DNA of 64,000 bases from Lichenicola cladoniae. Lineage in GTDB: Bacteria; Pseudomonadota; Alphaproteobacteria; Acetobacterales; Acetobacteraceae. Of this stretch, positions 45,209 through 55,192 are shown piece by piece; the stretch's first letter is position 1; every line of letters starts with the position of its first letter. The stretch covers positions 2,299,501 to 2,363,500 of the forward strand of contig NZ_CP053708.1 in the NCBI RefSeq assembly GCF_013201075.1, read 5' to 3'. The notes below the pieces were generated by a model. That model did no database searches. It had not been told where the DNA came from and saw nothing but the letters and a program-made list of their open reading frames with translations. A program made the position numbers and the translations under genes.

Positions 45209-46686
45209 GATGCCACCCCCGCCCGGATCGCCGGCAACGTCGTAAACCCTGCCGCCTTCTCCAGAGCCCAGCCGAGCGCGAACAATCCTTCCTCATCGAA
45301 CGGCCGGCCGAGCAGCTGCAGCCCAAGCGGCAGCCCGTTGCTGTCGAGACCCGCCGGCACGGAGATCCCGGGGATCCCCGCCATGCTCGCCGGCACGGTA
45401 AAGATGTCGTTCAGGTACATCGTCACAGGATCGTCCATCTTCTCGCCCTGGGCGAACGCAGCCGACGGCGCCGTCGGTGTCAGCAAGGCGTCGACCTTGC
45501 CGAACGCCTCGGTAAAGTCGCGCAGGATCAGGCTCCGCACCTTCTGCGCCCGCAGGTAGTACGCGTCGTAATAGCCTGATGATAAAACATATGTTCCGAT
45601 CATGATCCGGCGCTTCACCTCCGCGCCGAACCCGGCTGCCCGGGAGAGTTCGTAAAGCTCACCGAGGTTGCTCCCCTCGACCCGTTCGCCGAACCGTACC
45701 CCGTCATACCGCGCCAGGTTGGACGAGCATTCCGCCGGCGCCACGATGTAATACGTCGCAAGCCCATACTTCGTGTGCGGCAGCGACACGTTGACGATCT
45801 CGCACCCGGCGTCCCGCAGCCAGTCGGTCCCCTGCTGCCACATTGCCTCTATCTCGGCCGGCATGCCGGCCGAGTGATACTCCGCGGGAATACCGATCCG
45901 CATTCCCTTGAGGCTGCGCCCGCAGGCCTTGGCGTAATCCGGCACCGCGCGATCGACGCTGGTGCTGTCCTTCGGGTCGAAGCCCGCCATCGAGCGCAAC
46001 AGGATCGCGCAATCCTCGACCGTTCGCGCCATCGGGCCGGCCTGGTCGAGCGAACTCGCGAACGCCACGACGCCCCAGCGGCTACAGCGGCCGTAGGTCG
46101 GCTTGATCCCGGCGATGCCGCAGAACGCCGCCGGCTGCCTGATCGACCCGCCGGTATCGGTCCCGGTCGCGGCGAGTGCCAGCCGGGCCGCGACCGCCGA
46201 AGCCGAACCGCCAGACGATCCGCCGGGCACCAGTGCCGTATCGTCGCCGTGCCGCTTCCAGGGGTTCTCCACCGCGCCGAATGCCGAGGTCATGTTCGAC
46301 GAGCCCATGGCAAATTCGTCGAGGTTGGTCTTGCCGAGGAACACCGCGCCATCGCGCTTGAGCTGCGACGTCACCGTGCTCTCGTACGGCGGCACGAAGT
46401 CGCCCAGGATCCGGCTGGCCGCCGTGGTTCGCACGCCTTCGGTGCAGAACAGGTCCTTGATCGCGATCGGGGCGCCGGCCAGCAGCCCGGCAGCGCCGCG
46501 TCCGCGTGCCGCGTCCGCCGCCCGCGCGGACTCCAGCGCCTGCTCGCCCGTCACCGTGATGAAGGCGTTCAGGCGCGGGTTGAGCGCCTCGATCGCGTCG
46601 AGATGCGCCTGGGTGATCTCCACCGACGAGAAATCGCGGCGTTCCAGGCCTGCCAGAGCAGCGCCCAACGTCAGGTCGGTCAGCAT
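45205..46686 (-). CDS. gatA: Asp-tRNA(Asn)/Glu-tRNA(Gln) amidotransferase subunit A
   Basis: This amidase-family protein of about 493 residues provides ammonia from glutamine. The Lys-cisSer-Ser triad is visible in [22 protein letters not shown] and [12 protein letters not shown]. An ATG at 46686 overlaps the gatC TGA; a GTG one codon upstream is an alternative. Confidence 0.97.
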   Translation of the reverse strand: MLTDLTLGAALAGLERRDFSSVEITQAHLDAIEALNPRLNAFITVTGEQALESARAADAARGRGAAGLLAGAPIAIKDLFCTEGVRTTAASRILGDFVPPYESTVTSQLKRDGAVFLGKTNLDEFAMGSSNMTSAFGAVENPWKRHGDDTALVPGGSSGGSASAVAARLALAATGTDTGGSIRQPAAFCGIAGIKPTYGRCSRWGVVAFASSLDQAGPMARTVEDCAILLRSMAGFDPKDSTSVDRAVPDYAKACGRSLKGMRIGIPAEYHSAGMPAEIEAMWQQGTDWLRDAGCEIVNVSLPHTKYGLATYYIVAPAECSSNLARYDGVRFGERVEGSNLGELYELSRAAGFGAEVKRRIMIGTYVLSSGYYDAYYLRAQKVRSLILRDFTEAFGKVDALLTPTAPSAAFAQGEKMDDPVTMYLNDIFTVPASMAGIPGISVPAGLDSNGLPLGLQLLGRPFDEEGLFALGWALEKAAGFTTLPAIRAGVAS

Positions 46687-46973
46687 CACTCGATCACCTT
46701 CGGCACCGAATAGAACGGCCCGGCTCGATCAGGCGCGTTCGACAGCACGGTCTCGGTGCTGTCTATCTCTGTAACGATATCCTCGCGCATCCGCAGCGCT
46801 GCCTGGCCGACGCCGGAGATCGGCTCGACCCCCTCGACATCGAGCTCGGACAGCTGCTCCACCCAGCCCATGATTCCGCTGAGCTCGACCTGCAACCGGG
46901 CAAGCTCGGAATCGTCGAAGCCGATCCTGGACAGTTTGGCGATACGTCGGACGGTCGCGGGATCAAGCGACAT
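46686..46973 (-). CDS. gatC: Asp-tRNA(Asn)/Glu-tRNA(Gln) amidotransferase subunit C
   Basis: This 95-residue GatC stabilises GatA and is the first gene of gat[23 protein letters not shown] and [19 protein letters not shown] are typical. It is divergent from ruvX across 149 bases. Confidence 0.93.
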   Translation of the reverse strand: MSLDPATVRRIAKLSRIGFDDSELARLQVELSGIMGWVEQLSELDVEGVEPISGVGQAALRMREDIVTEIDSTETVLSNAPDRAGPFYSVPKVIE

Positions 46974-47122
46974 TGAGAAGCCTCTGGTGGTTACGGAGGC
47001 ACCCGCGAGCAGTGTCCTGACCAGGATCCGACGCCCGGCCCGGGCACGGATCGCCGGCCAAACATGGTGTGGTCGGCCAAGACCCTGGCAGCCCGGGTGC
47101 GGCGGGACCATAACCCCTCTCG

Positions 47123-47596
47123 ATGGCCCTGTTCAACATGCTGCAGCTGCGCGCCGCACTTGCCCCCAACGCCCGCCTGCTCGGACTCGATCTCGGCACC
47201 CGTACAATTGGGCTCGCCCTGTCCGACGTTTCGCTTATGCTGGCTTCGCCCTACGCCACCCTGAAGCGCGGCAAGCTCGCCGCCGCCGCCGCCGATATCC
47301 TCGGCATCGTCGCCAAGGAACAGGTAGGCGGCCTGGTTGCCGGCCTGCCGCTTTCACTCGACGGCAGCTTCGGACCGGCCGCACAGGCGGCGCGTGACTG
47401 GCTGCGCAGCCTGTCCGAGGCGACCGGCCTGCCGGCGGCACTCTGGGACGAGCGACTCTCCTCGAGCGCCGTCAACCGCATGCTCATCTCCGACATGGAT
47501 ATGACCCGCCGCCGGCGCGCCGAAGTGGTGGATAAACTGGCGGCGTCCTACATCCTGCAGGCGGCACTCGATGCCAGCCGGAGTACAGCATCTTGA
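47123..47596 (+). CDS. ruvX: Putative Holliday junction resolvase RuvX/YqgF
   Basis: This 157-residue RNase H-fold nuclease carries LLGLDLGTRTIGLALSD (acidic first strand), GLPLSLDGSFGPAAQ, WDERLSSSAVN and VVDKLAASYIL. It participates in rRNA processing and recombination. The next gene starts inside its stop codon (TTGA). Confidence 0.93.
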   Translation: MALFNMLQLRAALAPNARLLGLDLGTRTIGLALSDVSLMLASPYATLKRGKLAAAAADILGIVAKEQVGGLVAGLPLSLDGSFGPAAQAARDWLRSLSEATGLPAALWDERLSSSAVNRMLISDMDMTRRRRAEVVDKLAASYILQAALDASRSTAS

Positions 47597-48204
47597 GCAG
47601 CCGGCCCGCCGATCGTCCAAGCGACGTTCGCAGCAATCTCCGTGAGAGGCTCCGCGCCGAAACCCGCCCGGCGCACGACGCCCTCGACCGCTCGCTCGAC
47701 CTGATCGAGCGGCCCCTCACCCGGGGCGAGTACACGCGCCTGCTGGCCCGCTTCTACGGCTTCCACCAGGTCACCGAGCCGGCACTGGAATCGGCGCTCG
47801 ATCCATCCGCGACCAGCGGCCGCAGCAAGCTTCCGTCCCTGCAACACGATCTGCGCGCCTGCGGGATCACCGATCCCGAATTGGGCATGCTCGCCCTGAT
47901 CGACCGGTTACCGCCGTTGACCAGCCTCCCGGCTGCGCTCGGCGCGTTGTATGTCGTTGAAGGAAGCACGCTCGGCGGTCGCCTGATCGGCCGCCACGTC
48001 AAGGCCAACCCGGCCATGCCCGATGATTCCTGCCGCTACTTCAACGTCTATGGGGAACAGACCGGCGAACGCTGGCGTGCCACCTGCGATACGCTGGAAG
48101 CCGCGTCCGATCCACACACCGATGATGAGGCGATAGAGACAGCAAACGCTATCTTCGCACGCTTGCACGGCTGGCTGATGAAGGATTTTCGGCTGGGCGC
48201 CTGA
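47593..48204 (+). CDS. Heme oxygenase (biliverdin-producing)
   Basis: This 203-residue bacterial heme oxygenase has the proximal-histidine region RPAHDALDRSL and the distal helix block LYVVEGSTLGGRLIGRHV. It would open heme to biliverdin and release iron. Start is a TTG at 47593 coupled to the ruvX stop. No bacteriophytochrome or heme-uptake gene lies in the window, so its physiological partner is unknown. Confidence 0.85.
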   Translation: MSSRPADRPSDVRSNLRERLRAETRPAHDALDRSLDLIERPLTRGEYTRLLARFYGFHQVTEPALESALDPSATSGRSKLPSLQHDLRACGITDPELGMLALIDRLPPLTSLPAALGALYVVEGSTLGGRLIGRHVKANPAMPDDSCRYFNVYGEQTGERWRATCDTLEAASDPHTDDEAIETANAIFARLHGWLMKDFRLGA

Positions 48205-48241
48205 CGGGTCAGAACTCCAGTCCACGGGACCGGAAAACGGA

Positions 48242-48317
48242 TGGTGGGCGCGACAGGATTTGAACCTGTGACCCCTACCATGTCAAGGTAGTGCTACTAC
48301 CGCTGAGCTACGCGCCC
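48242..48317 (-). tRNA. tRNA-Val (anticodon GAC)
   Basis: The minus strand forms a standard cloverleaf: acceptor GGGCGCG/CGCGCCC, D-arm with GCTCAGCGGTA, anticodon loop TTGACAT giving GAC, and the T-arm GGTTCAAATCC. The CCA is encoded. It is convergent with the heme oxygenase gene. Confidence 0.96.
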
Positions 48318-48458
48318 ATCCGTCGCTGGCGCTTCTACAAGCGCTTCCGCCGTTCTGCAAGCCGGCTCGTGATGGTGGATCATCTCATTCGAAACACGTT
48401 TGCAACGGACCGGACATGTTCAGCTGACAAGAGCGCCGGGCTGCGCGACAAGGACCTC

Positions 48459-49346
48459 ATGACGAGGCCGAGCCAACTGCGATCCGCCGAGGCGCTCGCC
48501 GATCTTCCATTCCGCATTCTCCGGCCGAACCGCCGCAGGACGCCCCTTCTGCTGTCGTTGCCGCATTCCGGGCGCGTATATCCCCGCGCATTCGTCGAAG
48601 CCTCCCGGCTGGACTTCCAGGGACTGCGGCGCAGCGAGGATTGTTTCGTGGACCAGCTGTTCGAGGATGCGACGGATCATGGCGTTCCGCAGCTGGTCGC
48701 CGATTTCCCCCGCGTCTATTGCGACGTCAACCGCGAGGCCTGGGAACTCGATCCGGCCATGTTCGCCGACAAGCTCCCGCCATGGTGCAACACCCGCACG
48801 GCCAGGGTGACAGCCGGCTTTGGCACGATCGCCAGGCTGGTCTCGTCGGGCGAGCCGATCTATGCCGGGCCGCTGGTGTTCGCCGAGGCCGAGGGTCGCA
48901 TAAAATCATGCTGGCAGCCCTATCACACTGCCCTGGGCGAACTGATCCAGGAGACCCGTGACATCTACGGGTCGTGCGTCCTGCTCGACTGCCATTCGAT
49001 GCCGACGGACAAGCCCGGCCGCCCCGGCGCCAGGCAAGAACCCCAGTTCATTCTCGGCGACGCCCACGGCACGTCCTGTGATCCGGCCCTGCCGAAGACC
49101 GCCCAGGATTTCCTGGAGGGTCACGGGTTCCTCGTCCGTCGCAACGACCCGTATGCCGGTGGCTACGTGACCCGCCACTACGGGCGCCCGCGGCAGGGCG
49201 TGCACACGTTGCAGCTCGAGATCGCCCGCGCGCTCTACATGGACCAGTCACGTTACCAGCCGATCGCGTCGTTCGGTCGTATCCGGCAGTTGATGAGCGG
49301 ACTTGTCGCGTGTCTCGCGGACGCGAGCCGGCTGCTTCCCGCATAG
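48459..49346 (+). CDS. N-formylglutamate amidohydrolase family protein
   Basis: This protein of about 295 residues belongs to the N-formylglutamate amidohydrolase family (histidine utilisation type). LLLSLPHSGRVYPRAF, DVNREAWELDP and LLDCHSMP are the metal-binding blocks. AAGGA precedes the ATG at 48459; an ATG at 48372 is possible. No other hut genes lie nearby, so its substrate could differ. Confidence 0.87.
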   Translation: MTRPSQLRSAEALADLPFRILRPNRRRTPLLLSLPHSGRVYPRAFVEASRLDFQGLRRSEDCFVDQLFEDATDHGVPQLVADFPRVYCDVNREAWELDPAMFADKLPPWCNTRTARVTAGFGTIARLVSSGEPIYAGPLVFAEAEGRIKSCWQPYHTALGELIQETRDIYGSCVLLDCHSMPTDKPGRPGARQEPQFILGDAHGTSCDPALPKTAQDFLEGHGFLVRRNDPYAGGYVTRHYGRPRQGVHTLQLEIARALYMDQSRYQPIASFGRIRQLMSGLVACLADASRLLPA

Positions 49347-49376
49347 CTCCGCCGCCCACGATCGGGCCGCCCAAGC

Positions 49377-49406
49377 AAAAAAAAGGCGGCGCCGTGAGGC
49401 ACCGCC
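49377..49406 (-). terminator. Intrinsic terminator of the candidate sRNA
   Basis: On the minus strand the arms GGCGGTGCC and GGCGCCGCC pair with one mismatch around the loop TCAC (49385-49406) and run into eight Ts (49384-49377). Confidence 0.85.
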
Positions 49407-49456
49407 AAGTTTAGGGAGGAAACGTCCAAGAAGCAGCGCGCCTAAGCAGCGCCGCT
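49377..49456 (-). ncRNA. Candidate small RNA with CCTCCC loop and terminator
   Basis: This is a predicted transcript of about 80 nt. It begins near a TTGACC-17-TACAAA promoter, has two GCGCTGCTT copies, a TTTCCTCCCT (anti-Shine-Dalgarno-like) segment at 49419-49413 in an unpaired context, and ends in a 9-bp GC stem with a 4-base loop and eight Ts. This arrangement matches trans-acting alphaproteobacterial sRNAs in general. The name of the family cannot be fixed by eye. Confidence 0.65.
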
Positions 49457-49462
49457 GAACTC

Positions 49463-49491
49463 TTTGTAGCCACAATTGACACGATGGTCAA
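49463..49491 (-). promoter_or_regulatory. Sigma-70-like promoter of the candidate sRNA
   Basis: On the minus strand TTGACC (49491-49486) and TACAAA (49468-49463) are 17 bases apart. Transcription would begin about 49456, just upstream of the GCGCTGCTT repeats. Confidence 0.65.
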
Positions 49492-49575
49492 CGACTTTTT
49501 GCGTCGCAACATGAGAGCGTTTCTCATCACGAAAACGTTAACGTTTCAGCAAACTCGCTCTGACATCCTAACGCA

Positions 49576-50382
49576 ATGGTTTGTACGAACATGTCCGGCA
49601 TCCTGGTGCTCGGGCTATTGCTGGTCGCGTTCGCATGGACGCCTCCCGCGACAGCCAGCGACGCCGCAGGCACCGGCGATCTGTGCCAGACGGCGACTGC
49701 CAGTGCAGAGCATAGTACGGGCGTTCCCGATCAGCTGCTCGGCGCCATAAGCAGGGTCGAAACCGGCCGCACCGATGCGGAGACCGATACGGTTCGTGCC
49801 TGGCCATGGACGATCAACGCCCAGGGCATCGGGCACTTCTATACCTCGAAGTCGGAAGCGGTAACCGCCGCGCGCGACTTCCAGACTGCCGGCATCCGTT
49901 CGATCGATGTCGGCTGCATGCAGATCAACCTGATGTTTCACCCGGACGGCTTTACCAGCCTGGATCAGGCCTTCGATCCGGGCGCGAACGCCATCTACGC
50001 GGCTCGTTTCCTGACCGATCTGTTTCACCAGACCGGTAGCTGGCCCCATGCCGCGGCGGCCTATCACTCCCAGACGCCCAATCTCGGCAGCGACTACCAG
50101 CGGAAAGTCCTCGAGGCCTGGGCGGAACCAACGGGCGGCGCTACCGCGTCACCGCGCCATGACCATGCAACCGCTGCACCCGCATCGGTCGCCGCCTCGA
50201 GCGGTAGCGGGCCCGGATTCAGCCGTCGGCCGCTCGGCGGCTTCGGCCACATCGTACGCGACCAGGCTTCGGCACCGGTCCGCACGGTATTCACCGCCGG
50301 TGGTGGCGGGCGATCGCTCGCCACCTACCGCTCCGTGCCCGTCTCGCTTGCATCGCTGCCGCCGCACGCCTTGCACGAATGA
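49576..50382 (+). CDS. Lytic transglycosylase, SLT domain
   Basis: This 268-residue exported protein has a signal peptide (LVLGLLLVAFAWTPPATA) and an SLT-type lysozyme-like domain: LLGAISRVETGRTD (catalytic Glu), WPWTINAQGIGHFYTSKSEA, SIDVGCMQINLMFHPDGF and AAAAYHSQTP. The C-terminal 90 residues are an Ala/Ser/Arg-rich tail. It cleaves peptidoglycan in the periplasm. An ATG at 49591 is another possible start. Its promoter region is shared with the divergent candidate sRNA. Confidence 0.85.
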   Translation: MVCTNMSGILVLGLLLVAFAWTPPATASDAAGTGDLCQTATASAEHSTGVPDQLLGAISRVETGRTDAETDTVRAWPWTINAQGIGHFYTSKSEAVTAARDFQTAGIRSIDVGCMQINLMFHPDGFTSLDQAFDPGANAIYAARFLTDLFHQTGSWPHAAAAYHSQTPNLGSDYQRKVLEAWAEPTGGATASPRHDHATAAPASVAASSGSGPGFSRRPLGGFGHIVRDQASAPVRTVFTAGGGGRSLATYRSVPVSLASLPPHALHE

Positions 50383-50511
50383 TCCAACTGCTCGACCGTC
50401 CCGGCGAACCGCCCGGTTGAAGTGCGCCCGATACCCGCGCATATCGCCGGGAGCAGAGGCCACGCCGGATCGGGCGCAGGCTCCACGTCACGTTGCGAAG
50501 GCAGGACCAAG

Positions 50512-52452
50512 ATGAGCGACCATGACCCCGTGCAGGATGCGGCCCCAGCCCCGGCCGGCGAGGAACGCCATGAGTTCGGCGCAGAGGTCGGGCGGCTGCT
50601 CGATCTGGTCGTTCACGCGCTTTATTCCGAGCGCGAGATCTTCCTGCGCGAGTTGGTGGCGAACGCCGCAGATGCGTCTGACCGTCGCCGTTTCGAGGCA
50701 CTGACCGATCCGTCGCGCGCGCTGCCGGATGGTGCCGCGATCCGGATCGTGCCCGACAAGGACACGCGCCTGCTCACCATCAGCGACGATGGCACAGGCA
50801 TGAGCCATGACGAGCTCGGCCGCTATCTCGGCACCATCGCCCGCTCCGGCACCCGCGCATTCGGCAAGGACATCACCGCCAGCCTGGCCGACGCCAAGCC
50901 GGAGGATCGTCCCAGCCTGATCGGCCAGTTCGGCGTCGGCTTCTACGCGGCGTTCATGGTGGCCGAGCGCGTCGAGGTAATCTCCCGCCGCGTCGGAGAG
51001 GAGGATGCATGGCGCTGGTCGTCGGAGGGCCAGGGCAGCTACACCCTCTCCCCCGCCACGCGCGACCTGCCCGGCACCGACATCATCCTGCACATCAAGG
51101 CGGATGCGGACGAGTTCCTGGAGCCCTACCGGCTCGAGACCATCGTGCGCAAATGGGCCGACCACATCACCTGGCCGATCACGATCCAGCGCGATGGCCA
51201 GGCGGTCGCCGCGAACGAGGGCACCGCTCTTTGGCGCAAGTCCAAGAGCGAGATCTCCGAGGAACAATACACCGAGTTCTACCAGCATCTCGGCCACATG
51301 TTCGACAAGCCCTGGGCAACCCTGCACTGGCGCGCAGAGGGTACCCTTGAGTTCACCGCCCTCCTTTTCGTGCCCGGCATGCGCCCGTTCGAGCCGGTCG
51401 AATCCACGCGTGAGAGTCGCGTCCGCCTGCACGTCCGCCGGATGTTCATCACCGACGAAGCGGCACTGCTGCCGCCCTGGCTGCGCTTCGTGCAGGGTGT
51501 GGTCGACACCGAGGACCTGCCGCTCAACGTGTCGCGCGAGATGCTGCAATCGACGCCCGTGCTGGCCCGCATCCGTAAGGCCGTTACCAACCGCGTCATC
51601 ACCGAGCTGCGCAACAAGGCGAAGGATGCCGAGGGCTACGCGAGCTTCTGGGAAAACTTCGGCCCTGTGCTGAAAGAAGGCGTCTGGGAAGACTCCGAGC
51701 ATCGCACCGAGGTTGCCGGACTGATCCGCTTCGTGACGTCGGTCCCGACCGCACCGGACGCTGCACCCGGCCAGAACCTGGTCTCGCTCGCTGAATACGT
51801 CAGCCGGATGAAGCCGGAACAGGAAGCGATCTACTACCTGGTCGGCGACAGCCACGATGCGCTTGCCAGCAGCCCGCAGCTCGAGGGCTTCCGTGCCCGC
51901 GGTATCGAAGTGCTTCTTCTCTCGGACTCGGTCGACGCATTCTGGCCCGAGCGGCTGGACAAGTTCGATGACAAGCCGCTCCGCAGCGTGACCCAGGGCC
52001 TGGCCGACCTCTCCAAGATCCCTCTGGACAGCGAGAACCAGGCCGAAGCCGCCGATGTCGAAGCCCTGCTGCCGGCACTGAAGACCGCGCTCGGCAACGC
52101 CATCACCGATGTCCGCTCGACCGATCGCCTGGTCCAGAGTGCCGTCGTCCTGGCGGCATCGCAGTCGGGTCCCGACCTGCAGCTGCAGCGGATGATGCGC
52201 CGGAGCGGCCAGAAGATGCCGAGCTCGGCGCCGATCCTCGAGATCAACCCGCACCACGCCCTGATCCGCGCCTTGTCGGCGAAGATCGCCCGTGGAGAGT
52301 CGGTCGACGAGGCTGCCCACATCCTGTTCGACCTTGCCCGCGTGCAGGATGGCGAGGTCCCGGCCGAGCCGGCTGCCTTCGCCCGTCGCGTCGCCGATAC
52401 TCTCGTCGCGGCACTGTCCGTTCCGATGGCGTCCCCCGTCCCGGAAGCCTGA
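50512..52452 (+). CDS. htpG: Molecular chaperone HtpG (Hsp90)
   Basis: This 646-residue Hsp90 has a GHKL ATPase N-terminal domain ([32 protein letters not shown] and [17 protein letters not shown]), a middle domain ([20 protein letters not shown]) and a C-terminal dimerisation domain. The start at 50512 is after a weak AGGA-type site. The nicotinamidase gene begins four bases after its stop. Confidence 0.96.
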   Translation: MSDHDPVQDAAPAPAGEERHEFGAEVGRLLDLVVHALYSEREIFLRELVANAADASDRRRFEALTDPSRALPDGAAIRIVPDKDTRLLTISDDGTGMSHDELGRYLGTIARSGTRAFGKDITASLADAKPEDRPSLIGQFGVGFYAAFMVAERVEVISRRVGEEDAWRWSSEGQGSYTLSPATRDLPGTDIILHIKADADEFLEPYRLETIVRKWADHITWPITIQRDGQAVAANEGTALWRKSKSEISEEQYTEFYQHLGHMFDKPWATLHWRAEGTLEFTALLFVPGMRPFEPVESTRESRVRLHVRRMFITDEAALLPPWLRFVQGVVDTEDLPLNVSREMLQSTPVLARIRKAVTNRVITELRNKAKDAEGYASFWENFGPVLKEGVWEDSEHRTEVAGLIRFVTSVPTAPDAAPGQNLVSLAEYVSRMKPEQEAIYYLVGDSHDALASSPQLEGFRARGIEVLLLSDSVDAFWPERLDKFDDKPLRSVTQGLADLSKIPLDSENQAEAADVEALLPALKTALGNAITDVRSTDRLVQSAVVLAASQSGPDLQLQRMMRRSGQKMPSSAPILEINPHHALIRALSAKIARGESVDEAAHILFDLARVQDGEVPAEPAAFARRVADTLVAALSVPMASPVPEA

Positions 52453-52456
52453 AGCG

Positions 52457-53116
52457 ATGGGAGCCGGGCTGAAGCTGGAGCCGCGCACCGATGTCCTCGG
52501 TGTCGTCGACCTCCAGGCAAGCTTCATGCCCGGCGGCGAGCTACCCGTCGCGGGCGGCCACAATATCATCCCGATCGTCAACGGTCTGCTGCAGAACCAC
52601 TTCCGGCACGCCTTCGCCACCCAGGATTGGCACCCAGCCGGCCACACCTCGTTCGCCAGTGCACATCCCGGCCGCAAACCATACGATGTCGTTTCGATGC
52701 CCTACGGTCCGCAGATCCTCTGGCCCGATCACGCAGTCCAGGGCACGAAGCATGCCGAGCTGCATCACGACCTGGACAGCCACCGGATCGAGCTTATCAT
52801 CCGGAAAGGCTGGCGACCCGAACTCGACAGCTACTCGGCATTCCTCGAAAACGACGGCAGGACCCCGACTGGCCTGAAGGGCTGGCTGATCGACCGGGGT
52901 GTCCGCCGCCTGTTCCTATGCGGCCTTGCGGCGGATTTCTGCGTCGCCTGGTCTGCCGAGGATGCCGCTCGCGCCGGGTTCGAGACCTTCGTCATCGAGG
53001 ATGCGACACGCGGCATCGGACTGGAGCAGCCCGACGGCCACACCAGCCTCGATCATGCGAAAGAGCGGCTGACCGGCCTCGGGGTTACGTTCATCCGGTC
53101 CACCGACCTCGCCTGA
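52457..53116 (+). CDS. pncA: Nicotinamidase/pyrazinamidase
   Basis: This 219-residue isochorismatase-fold hydrolase has the Asp of VVDLQASFMPGG, the metal motif DWHPAGHTSFA, the Lys in IRKGWRPELDSYS, and the catalytic Cys in GLAADFCVAWSAEDA. It deaminates nicotinamide in NAD salvage. It is co-directional with htpG and dgt. Confidence 0.93.
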   Translation: MGAGLKLEPRTDVLGVVDLQASFMPGGELPVAGGHNIIPIVNGLLQNHFRHAFATQDWHPAGHTSFASAHPGRKPYDVVSMPYGPQILWPDHAVQGTKHAELHHDLDSHRIELIIRKGWRPELDSYSAFLENDGRTPTGLKGWLIDRGVRRLFLCGLAADFCVAWSAEDAARAGFETFVIEDATRGIGLEQPDGHTSLDHAKERLTGLGVTFIRSTDLA

Positions 53117-53162
53117 CCCCGCCCCATTTGCGGCGATCGTCTCGCTGACCGACACTCGCGCA

Positions 53163-54539
53163 ATGACCCAAGCCGATTCCGCTTCAGCACCACAGACCAT
53201 GCGCTGGGACCGCCTGCTCGACGACACCCGGCTGGGCAGCGAGCATCGGTCCCGTTCGAGCGCAACCGTGCGATCCACCGAGACGACGCGATCCGAATTC
53301 CAGAAGGATCAGGACCGGCTGATCTTTTCCGAGCCGTTCCGCAAGCTCGGCCGCAAGACCCAGGTCCACCCGTTGCCGCAGAACGACCGGGTCCATAACC
53401 GGCTGACCCACAGCCTGGAAGTGTCCTGTGTCGGACGGTCCCTGGGTGAGTTGGCCGGCAAGCGCCTGCATGCGGAGGGTCATCTTCCCGTCGGCGTCGT
53501 CGCCGCCGACGTCGCCGCGATCGTGCAGGCTGCCTGTCTCGCGCATGACATCGGCAACCCGCCATTCGGCCATGCCGGCGAGTTCGCCATCCGCGACTGG
53601 TACGTGAAGCAGGATCCGGCCTTCTTCGCGGGGATGGACATCCCCTGCATCGAGGATCTGCGGACGTTCGAGGGCAACGCCCAGGGCTTCCGCCTGCTGA
53701 CCAGCCTGGTAGATACGGCTGGCCTCAGGCTGACCTACGCGACGCTCGGCAGCTTCATCAAATATCCCTGGTCGGCTACCCAGGCGCCTCGCTACCGTCC
53801 CGGCAAGTTCAGTTATTTCGACTCCGAGCGCGAGGTCTTCGCCACGATCGCCCGGTCGATGGGCCTGCTCGAAGTCGAGCCCGGTGTGTACTGCCGCCAC
53901 CCGCTGGCCTACTTCGTCGAGGCAGCGGACGACATCTGCTACGCCATCATCGATATCGAGGACGGCATCGAGATGGGCATCCTGCACACCTTCGAGGTGG
54001 AGGAGCTGCTTCTCTCCGTCCTGCAGCCGGCCCTCCGCGACCAGTTCACGCAGTTCCGTGACGGACGCTCCGACCGCCAGCGCGTCCGCTGGCTGCGCGG
54101 CAAGGCCGTCGACCTGCTGATCGAGGGGTGCGCAGCCAGCTTCTTCGACAACGCAGACGCAATCCTCAGCGGACGCTTTCCGTCCACCCTGGTCGAAGTC
54201 GGCAACCCCGACATCGCGCGTGGCGTCGCGGCAGCGAAGACCCTGGCACGCGAGCGGATCTTCACCCACACCCGCAAGATGGAGATCGAGATCGGCGCCT
54301 ATGCCGCAGTCGACACCTTGCTCGACGCCTGTTCCGACGCCGCCCGCGAGCTCCTCGCCGCCGGCAGCGGACATACTCTCTCCTACCGGGCCTCGCGCAT
54401 TCTCGGACTGATGGGCGAGTCTGCGCCCACCGAGAAAACCGGGCTGGAGGACAGCTATCGCCTGATCAACGACTTTCTTTCCAGCCTGACCGACAACCGC
54501 GCCACCGAACTTGCCCAGGTCATTCGCGGCCGCGGCTGA
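53163..54539 (+). CDS. dgt: Deoxyguanosinetriphosphate triphosphohydrolase-like protein
   Basis: This 458-residue HD-domain phosphohydrolase has the HD region in NRLTHSLEVSCVGRS and ACLAHDIGNPPFGHAGEFAI, plus EGNAQGFRLLTSL. These enzymes hydrolyse dNTPs to deoxynucleosides and triphosphate. It lies 46 bases after pncA and ends just before tRNA-Val. Confidence 0.93.
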   Translation: MTQADSASAPQTMRWDRLLDDTRLGSEHRSRSSATVRSTETTRSEFQKDQDRLIFSEPFRKLGRKTQVHPLPQNDRVHNRLTHSLEVSCVGRSLGELAGKRLHAEGHLPVGVVAADVAAIVQAACLAHDIGNPPFGHAGEFAIRDWYVKQDPAFFAGMDIPCIEDLRTFEGNAQGFRLLTSLVDTAGLRLTYATLGSFIKYPWSATQAPRYRPGKFSYFDSEREVFATIARSMGLLEVEPGVYCRHPLAYFVEAADDICYAIIDIEDGIEMGILHTFEVEELLLSVLQPALRDQFTQFRDGRSDRQRVRWLRGKAVDLLIEGCAASFFDNADAILSGRFPSTLVEVGNPDIARGVAAAKTLARERIFTHTRKMEIEIGAYAAVDTLLDACSDAARELLAAGSGHTLSYRASRILGLMGESAPTEKTGLEDSYRLINDFLSSLTDNRATELAQVIRGRG

Positions 54540-54592
54540 GGCACTTGCCCTGACCCCAAAAACCCCATAGAACCCGCGCCATCGCAAGGGAT

Positions 54593-54667
54593 GGGTGCGT
54601 AGCTCAGCGGTAGAGCATCGCCTTCACACGGCGGGGGTCACAGGTTCAATCCCTGTCGCACCCACCA
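54593..54667 (+). tRNA. tRNA-Val (anticodon CAC)
   Basis: This is a complete cloverleaf: acceptor GGGTGCG/CGCACCC, D-arm GCTCAGCGGTAGAGC, anticodon loop TTCACAC giving CAC, and T-arm ACAGG/CCTGT. The CCA is encoded. It marks the left edge of the lower-GC stretch that runs to about 56777. Confidence 0.95.
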
Positions 54668-55192
54668 TCCTTATGTGCTTTCGGTGTCCAACCAGGACGG
54701 TCACAACCGGACGACCGATCATCGCGCCCGCATTATTCCGACCAGATGCACCAACATCCGTGTTGATCCGTGCGGCCTTATGCACCCGTGGTCATGTTCC
54801 ATCCGTATGCTTTCCTGCACTAATGCCGCGTCCATCGACCAACGGCCGATCGATCCAAGCGTCCGAGTCCCGGGACCTCGCCCACCGCCTCCGCGTCGCC
54901 TGTTGCTGGTCTGCTACCCCTCATCTTAACCGATGCTGATCGACCGCCCTACTCTGGCGCCCGTCCCGGTCGGCCGCATCCCCGCCGCACCTGCCGCCAT
55001 GCGCCGATGCGGCTGCTATCGATATGCGCGAGCGCGCAAGGCATGTGCAATCGCGGTAAAGATACGGCCTGAAAGCTGGTGCTGATCGGGAAGGCTTGAG
55101 CCCGCAGCCAGTAGAGCACCCATTCGTGACGACATCGTTCAACATGGCGCGGGATGTGAAAGGAAGCTGATCGGACGCGTGCGACGTTTGCG
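54668..55192. other. Non-coding stretch after tRNA-Val(CAC)
   Basis: No gene convinces me in these 525 bases. Short open frames on both strands lack a recognisable domain and a good start. Arg/Cys-rich translations around 54930-55170 might be the remnant of an inserted sequence, but I cannot name it. Confidence 0.5.

Noticed and set aside
43259-45559. 766-codon open frame antisense to gatB and across the tRNA-Ser
   Set aside because: It crosses a tRNA gene and mirrors gatB; the amino-acid pattern is that of a reverse-strand shadow.
50488-52677. 729-codon open frame antisense to htpG
   Set aside because: It mirrors htpG and pncA, has no recognisable domain, and long antisense frames are expected in GC-rich genes.
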